NCBI GenBank assembly: GCA_900073065.1
Contig: FJOG01000005.1
Location: forward strand, 1,613,741 to 1,677,740
Origin: Phialocephala subalpina
Lineage: Eukaryota > Ascomycota > Leotiomycetes > Helotiales > Mollisiaceae
Direction: 5' to 3'
DNA: 64,000 nucleotides
The position numbers and the translations under genes are program-made. Numbering within the stretch: the stretch's first letter is position 1; each line of letters begins with the position of its first letter. The notes under the pieces are model-generated. The model ran no database searches and was not told the DNA's origin. It was given only the letters and a program-made list of their open reading frames with translations. This document shows positions 57,763-64,000 of the stretch, one piece after another.

Positions 57763-60309
57763 TCAGAACACAGCCATCGCCGCAATGCTGCTGATTTATG
57801 AGAAGGATGAAGCCACGACGAAGCAACTTTACTCGTTAGGCCACAAATCCTTTTGTTTTCGTGTGCGACACTTCATCCCTTGCATGTGAAAAATTAATGT
57901 ATGTGGCTGAAAGTTTGAGCCCTCACTTTCTGTGGCTGAATCGACAACACTGAGAATATGAGAACTGAGAACTTCAGTCTTCACTGAAAACCGGAGAAAC
58001 GGACTCCACCAAGGTAGAACACAATGCGAACTCGCTCGAATGAAGCCTCATGATGCTGAGGCGCCAGTAGCACTCATTGCGGTTGATATTTTCGTGTCGT
58101 GAACATTTGCGAAGGAGTGAGAGATGCGACCGGCCAAAGAAAAGTCATAAATCACGGAGTGAGTGCCTTGAAACCTCAAATCCAAGGACTCAAGAATTCT
58201 CGGTCTCGCATTCGCATCGCTATCTCCGAAGTCAATCCTCCACGAACACGAACGACACCAAACTAGGACATCAATTCGAAAAGCGAGTGCGCAGTAAGTA
58301 TCCAACACGCAATATGGCAACGGAGAATACGAATCGGAGCAATTGAATGTAGTTCTGCAGCCTCATCCACAGTCGCGAGAGAACTCTCTCGTCTGGTAAT
58401 CCCGAACTCCAGCATCGCAACATCAACAATTCCCAGAACAGGCACATAACGCGAAAAGCGCATGCGCAGTACATATCCAATCCAATCCACTCAAGCCTCA
58501 AACGCGGAGTCGGCGAGTCAAACTCCCTCCTTCATCCAATCTCGGCTTCGGGCTTGCTGCAGCAGGAAAATGGGAGTCATCGGTGTCGATGGTTTGAAAT
58601 GAGGCTGCAGCTCGCAAACTGGCTGAGTAAGGGGCTGTGGTGGTCGTTAAGCCGCTCGGAGTCCGGTTAACCCCGCATGCTCTCTTTGGGTGCGAGCGAG
58701 CGCCGTTTCGTGCTCCCATTCGGTGGAGGTGGAATTCCGGTTCCTGGTCTGGACGTCGGGTATTACAGGATATTCGGGCATAGGCATTAAGGGAAACTCT
58801 CTTTTGCTCTTACTTATATGAGTAACCGCGAACCCGAACTCGAAAGCATTCTTCATCAGCTACAACATACATCTCTTCATACAAAAACAAACACACATCC
58901 CCACACGACGGAAGAAGTCACAGTATGCAATCAAATGTCGAACATGCTTGCGAAGAAAACAAACTCCTCCTCCCGAGGTGAGGAGGAGGTGGATCAGGAC
59001 CAGCGAAAAGCTATCGATCACCCTTTTGTCACTATTACGATTCTGTTGTGGATGATTGCAACGCGGAAACTTAAATGAGCTGGTTTTTTGGGTTTGCTTT
59101 GGATAGCAAAATGTTAGTCCTCCACATCCCCTTTCCTCTCGAACCCTCGCTAACAGGATTGTCAGATATCTCTCAAAAACCTCAACGGTTATACCTCATG
59201 GTCACAACATTTTTTTTCCTGGAATGTCTATTCAATCGCGAATAGAGAGACCGAGTCGATGCTTCACATAAGGTCCTCCTCATGGGACTGGAAGTTCGGA
59301 ACGCGGGTCCTCTGTTCGGATTGAAGGCATGGTTCTGGGAACATGAGGCGAATCTCATGGCACGAGATCACCAAATCTCACGAAATCTTCAACATCCGGC
59401 GAACCCGGTACTTCACATGAGGTGTTGTCTAATCGGAGAGGCAACGCTGGAAGTATCGAGCCAATTTCTGTCGGATCGGTTGGAAATGGGATGATTTAAG
59501 GGTCTCTTTTGGATGCAGATGGATGGTCGGTAAATGGTTGTGGTGGAAGCTTCCTTGGGTATTTCCTACGTCGGATTGGACGATGAAAAAGGGGCGAAGA
59601 TGCGACTTGGATTCGGGATAGGTTGAAAATGAAATCGTTCCTATCAATTCTTCGTCCATTGACTGCTTGTTGTGACCTGTGACTCGTGATTCTCCCCAGT
59701 GCAAACTTTTCTTGCATGTTCTCCCTCATCTCAGTGAGCGCGTCTCGCCCATCGCTTGTCATCCTCATAGGCTGTCAGCACACTGGAGTCATACCTGCAA
59801 TCTGAAATTTCCAACCCCTTTCCCGGCGTTACAAATGCAACTCGGTCTTAGCAAAGCTCGCAAAGTATTTGCAACTCCGATCCGAGAGAAAGCGAAAGAG
59901 GCTTTGTAAGTTGTGACTGCATATCGGGTCGGAGGTCGAGAAGGCGATGCTTGATGCAAGGTGATGAAAAGAGGTGAAGGTTCGTCCTCTCGGGGGCAGC
60001 CTGAGTCCGAGATGCGCTTGTCTAGATTGGGCTAGCGCAAAGAAGTCAAGGTTCGAAAGTTGTTTGGGAAATTCGCTGACTTCAACCTCTCTGCAATGTC
60101 GAGAATTGGTTCTGGACATTGAGGCACGCCTGAATGTTTGAATGTATGATATTCCCCCACTGACAACATGTCATCTAGCATCAACTCCAATCCCTTTCAA
60201 CTCCAGACATCCACTCGCTCGAAAACTGCATTCATTCGGAACAATACAACCTCAACTCCTCCTTCAGAAGCAGCAGCAATGATATTATAAGACTACTGTC
60301 GGCCTCAAT
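57763..60309. other. 2.5-kb region without a confident gene
   Basis: Many short frames on both strands, no motif. Two similar segments (CGAAAAGCG followed by GCGCAGTA, near 58277 and 58451) hint at a short diverged repeat. Nothing else stands out. Confidence 0.35.
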
Positions 60310-61202
60310 TTGTCGAACTGGATACTTCTAGTATCTGCAGACCGTCTGCACACATTTTACAGCAACTCGAGCTGCAAACCGCCAAAGTATACTACTGTGA
60401 TAGATATTGCAGCAGGTCCCTTGATCGAACCTGAGTTAAACCCAGCCAAGGTGACCGAAAACGACTCAATAGGAGGGAACGGCAGACGCGAGCGAAGTCT
60501 CAAACGCAATCGCGCCGGTGAACCCAATGAAGAACGAGTCTCAAAGCGGCGGAGAGAAGACGTGGGAACGATGCCTTGTCAAACCGCAGAACGCGTGCCT
60601 CCACAACCCCAGCGTCTCCCCAAGACTCCTCGACGCAGCGGCCACCACAAACAGCAGGACGCAAGGGACAACTCAAGCGCAACTCTCATGACGCAATAGG
60701 CGGAGGACGGGCTACCGAGCGGCGTAGATACAGTGGTCAGACATCGAACGCCGCAGAGCCAATGTCGATTGCAGAGCCTCTATCCAGCCAACCAGATAGG
60801 TCAAAGCCCGAAAATAGTGCTGCGCAAGTACTGAATCCCCGCAAAAGACAAGCCAAGGTATACCAGAAGGAGCGAGAAAGTCGAAGAATCGCCAGCCATC
60901 CATCTCGATTTGGCTTGCTCCCAAAACGAGGTGAACTAGCTCCACCCTATACACCTCCATCACGACATCCTTCGAACACACGCAAGCCGAATCGTTCAAG
61001 CCCTCGTAGTCACGCATCGTCTAAGGGGAAGTCAATAGCGGTCAAGGGCGCGACGCCTCAAAGGATATTGAAGTTGAGGCGAGAGACGAAGCGTTCAAAG
61101 AGGTCTAAGAAGCCATCCGGGGCTAGGCGCCGCTTCCCATCGAAGTTTCTTGGGAAAGGCAACGTTGACAGAAACAATAATGAGAGGGGCGATAAGACGT
61201 GA
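60310..61202 (+). CDS. Hypothetical basic, low-complexity protein (frame uncertain)
   Basis: Two overlapping frames look alike in composition. The first (60310-60699) contains KRNRAGEPNEERVSKRRRED; the second (to 61202) contains KRNSHDAIGGGRATERRRYS, NPRKRQAKVYQKERESRRIA and a strongly basic tail. The second has no ATG before 60762, so either an intron or a frame slip joins them near 60570. It is rich in Arg, Lys, Ser and Pro with no domain I recognise. It could be a nuclear disordered protein or a decayed gene. Confidence 0.35.
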
Positions 61203-61574
61203 ATCGAAGCTGCGAACGAACATCTTGTAATGGGGGAGTAGAGTGGGATTGAGAAAGAAGGATGTCAAGGTGCCTAGCACTCCATCCTGGACACTGCAGA
61301 ATTTAGCAGAGGACGAAAGGAGATGAAGGTCGCGGATACCATTTAATACTGTCAAAATAGAGCATTGAGAATGGCGCACCACGTCAACACAAGAAACAAA
61401 CGACTCTTCTCTGGATTTGAGGGCAACAAACAATACCACATCAACCTCCTACAACCTCAGCCCTCCATCCAACATCGGCATCAAACCTCCAATATCAATC
61501 TCCTCCACGATGGAATGATAAATACATTCGTCACAGGAGCTTGAGCTGCCACCTGTCCACATGTGGGAGGAAGC

Positions 61575-62160
61575 TCATTTGACTTTGCGCTCTACCATGG
61601 TCCAGCGCGTGCGTACTGCAGCCGGAGTCCTACCTAGGAACTCTTGAAGATCCAGCCCCAGACTCGTCCTCTTGTATGCTAGCAAGCGCTGCTCGTCTAT
61701 GCCATCCCATCGGCTATGCTTACTCGTGTTCGAACGGCCCTGCTCGTCTCCGTTCGAACATCCGTCATCGTCGCTACTGGACTCGGGATCGCTGTCACTC
61801 AATCCACCATCGTCGGCTCTGCCATCCTGAGGTCGGGTACGCGTCGTATTTCTGTGTGTACGGCCTATCTCTGCAGTCGACACAGTCCCTCCGCCGGACG
61901 AGGTATGCCGGCTAAAGCCAGTCAAGAGGAACGAATGTTGCTCTATCAGCTTGATGGTGAAGTCGTCGATCACCTCCTACTACGGTCTGTCGTCCTCGCC
62001 ATGGGCATCATCCTCCCTCTGCTCCAACTCCTGCTACTGACTCTTCCCTTCATCAATGGGATCGGTATCGAGTGTAGAACCAAGCACCTCCCGCTCGTGT
62101 TCGTCTGCTGAGCTTCGACCAGTATGAAGATGATCCTTATGAATGGGCCGGTTCTCTGGC
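61575..62160 (-). pseudogene. Myb/SANT-like fragment with stops
   Basis: The open part (61575-61973) ends in RWDGIDEQRLLAYKRTSLGL, then FLGRTPAAVRTRWTMVERK, a Myb-like helix pattern common in uncharacterised Leotiomycete proteins. Upstream in the same frame, toward 62160, the sequence stays coding-like (SADEHEREVLGSTLDTDPID) but is cut by three TAG codons, so the gene is probably broken. Short introns ending in TAG cannot be wholly excluded. DNA binding is a family-level inference. Confidence 0.45.
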
Positions 62161-62184
62161 GACGCTCTGGCACAAAGCGAGGGT

Positions 62185-63963
62185 CTATTCCGCAACCACT
62201 CCTGCCTCGAGCACCTCTAACTTGATTTGAGACATCCATCTCCGGACATTCTGGACGCATTCCGTAGTACGTTCAGGGTCCTCGTTGGCCATCTGATGCA
62301 GTCTGTCGAGTACTTCCTGATAGTACGCAAGTGCTTCTTGGTAAAGTCCTTGATTCACAAAGCATAGTCCGAGTTTTTTCGCGCTTCTCATCGTGTATTC
62401 ATGATTCAGTCCAAATGTTCTCTCGTCACTCAGGAACGCTTCTTTAAAACACGATGCCGCTTCAACGTGGTGACAATTTGCGGACAGGACCTCCCCGAGT
62501 TCGTATATAGCATTTGTCCGCCGACTGGGAGACACCGTCCCGCCCAATCTTTCCAGAAGATTTTTCAGTATCCTTTCGGCCTCAACAAAAAAGCCCTCGG
62601 AATGCATATTATAAAACAATTCAAGACTCAAGTCCCATTCGAGAGCTTTGCTGTGAATCCTAGTACCTCGGTGTTTTTGTATCGCAACTTCAATTAAACG
62701 TCGAGCTTCTTGTAGCTTACCGCTTGAATTCCATGTTTTCGCAAGTAAGAGCATGGAAAATGAAAGATCCAAATGTCTATTTGAACTTTCGCTATCGGAT
62801 GTTTTGTCCAGTATTAATTGATTTATGAGATGAACTGTGCTGTAGGAAAGGAACTCACTCTCGCTAGAGCGATTCCGGTATGGAAGACATCGACCAAGTC
62901 GTGCCATGGCAGTTGCAGTATAGTCACTCTTCACTCCGAAGGTAGTGAGACTGATCTGCAATACTTGTCGACGAACGTTTTCTTCTTCTTTACAGTTTCC
63001 AAAGCTCGCGAGCAAGTCTGCCGCCAATACCATAGAATAGAACTTGATGATTGCGTCATATCTTCCCCACGTCCGTTGCATGATCTTGACGTGTAAGTCT
63101 TCATGAAGCCCCCGGGCTTCTTTGTATTTTGATTGGGAATATTTGGAGCCAACTACATTCAAGCAATATCTTAGTGTTTCGATGGGCTTAAACCAGAGAA
63201 TACTCTGCTTTGCTGAAACCAGACGTCTGCACCAGATCTCAGCGGCAGCGTAATGTTCATTATCCCAGTAGTCCATTGCTATGGCAGATACATTCTCTAA
63301 GAGCTCATTGTCGGGTATTCTCGTTCGTCTCATCGTTCGAAGTCTGGTGATACATTCCTTTTCTGTCAAAAATCGCAATTTAGACGAGCTTGAGAACATC
63401 TGTCTCTCATCGACTGTTGGAAATGGAGAAAGTCCGGGACACAGTGATGCTTCACGGAAGTTGGAGCTCGCTTGGCATTCGTGGTAGTTCTCGAACAACC
63501 AAGGTTCCGAGATTCGGAGCCTTGAGGGCAGTAGTATTACCGAGCCGTTCGAGTGAAATGAGATTGTATCTTCAAGTTCGAAATTCATAATGTCGTCATC
63601 AGCCAAAGATTGATTTGCGGATTCCTCAAACACGCCTCCTCCACTGGCTTCGATATCCAGGAAGGGAATACTGCAAGCATCGACAAAGCAAGTCAAGGCC
63701 CCAATCAGCCTTGCAAGCTTCGGTGAACCGGGAACATCAACCGACTTCCAGATGTCGGCCTCTGAAACGATCCAGTCTGTGGCATTATCCGGCTTTGGCT
63801 CGGATTGAGCCTGCTGGATTCTGACTTGTGAAGTTGCACCGGAGTCTGGATTTGGTGCAGTGGTGGTAGTATCAGACGGGTTAGTCGAGTTGCCGTTTCC
63901 AGGAACGCTATTTGAACCTCCTTTGGTCCACAAGGCCACTGCAATTCTCTTGTGAGCAGACAT
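62185..63963 (-). CDS. TPR-repeat protein
   Basis: A single 592-codon exon from ATG 63963 (MSAHKRIAVALWTKGGSNSV). Residues 1-200 are Ser/Thr/Pro-rich with no motif. The C-terminal half is helical and contains TPR-like repeats of the kinesin-light-chain type; the clearest are FGLNHEYTMRSAKKLGLCFV and QGLYQEALAYYQEVLDRLHQ, preceded by ELGEVLSANCHHVEAASCF. TPRs mediate protein-protein contacts. In fungi such repeats are often the C-terminal part of NLR-type receptors, but no NACHT or NB-ARC motif is present here, so this is a stand-alone TPR protein or a derivative. Partner unknown. Confidence 0.78.
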   Translation of the reverse strand: MSAHKRIAVALWTKGGSNSVPGNGNSTNPSDTTTTAPNPDSGATSQVRIQQAQSEPKPDNATDWIVSEADIWKSVDVPGSPKLARLIGALTCFVDACSIPFLDIEASGGGVFEESANQSLADDDIMNFELEDTISFHSNGSVILLPSRLRISEPWLFENYHECQASSNFREASLCPGLSPFPTVDERQMFSSSSKLRFLTEKECITRLRTMRRTRIPDNELLENVSAIAMDYWDNEHYAAAEIWCRRLVSAKQSILWFKPIETLRYCLNVVGSKYSQSKYKEARGLHEDLHVKIMQRTWGRYDAIIKFYSMVLAADLLASFGNCKEEENVRRQVLQISLTTFGVKSDYTATAMARLGRCLPYRNRSSESEFLSYSTVHLINQLILDKTSDSESSNRHLDLSFSMLLLAKTWNSSGKLQEARRLIEVAIQKHRGTRIHSKALEWDLSLELFYNMHSEGFFVEAERILKNLLERLGGTVSPSRRTNAIYELGEVLSANCHHVEAASCFKEAFLSDERTFGLNHEYTMRSAKKLGLCFVNQGLYQEALAYYQEVLDRLHQMANEDPERTTECVQNVRRWMSQIKLEVLEAGVVAE

Positions 63964-64000
63964 TCGTTACTTCTCTGGGGAGTTGTTTTGATTTACCTTG

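Noticed and set aside
1..64000. tRNA, rRNA, CRISPR or bacterial operon features
   Set aside because: None seen. Introns, RIP and gene families show a fungal nuclear sequence, so ribosome-binding sites and operons do not apply.

Overview
The window is nuclear DNA of a filamentous ascomycete. The evidence is GT-AG introns of about 42-95 bp, a HET-domain gene, F-box-like LPxEIRxxIY genes, and two transposons whose coding remnants carry C-to-T / G-to-A changes typical of repeat-induced point mutation (RIP). Several protein types (the domain fused to the RGS box, the Myb-like RTPxAVRTRW fragment) suggest Leotiomycetes; this is inference from family knowledge, not a search.

Layout. 1-3703: an RGS-domain gene fused to a second fungal domain and running off the left edge. 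4472-11020: one complete Ty3/gypsy chromovirus with 182-bp LTRs and a perfect 5-bp target duplication, in AT-rich DNA. 11660-14486: a HET-domain gene followed by a broken gene. 15328-21994: two divergent F-box-like paralogues enclosing a broken F-box-like gene and a degraded pogo/Fot1 transposon (18377-20626) with about 42-bp inverted repeats. 22604-23916: an epoxide-hydrolase-like gene with a hairpin in its first intron.

24139-54592 is the most striking part. It holds ten paralogous genes or gene remnants that encode a variable coiled coil followed by a shared C-terminal domain. The domain reads approximately PLxxVGxxIRxRxLExAK, then a spacer, then GNxAxHxGxxxADAAxF, then FxxLYG. Outside these motifs the members have diverged almost beyond recognition. 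About half show a stop codon, a one-base frame slip or a splice-phase conflict, as expected of a birth-and-death family. I do not recognise a named family. The array is interrupted by a secreted cupin gene, HIS6 (histidine biosynthesis) and FAF1 (40S ribosome biogenesis), the last two sharing a short bidirectional promoter. A perfect 250-bp tandem duplication lies at the end of member 8.

55366-64000: an aquaporin, a small C2H2 zinc-finger gene, a long stretch with little coding signal, a basic hypothetical ORF, a broken Myb-like gene and a TPR protein. Gene models were read by eye; intron boundaries were chosen so that phases match and conserved residues are restored, and are stated where this fails.
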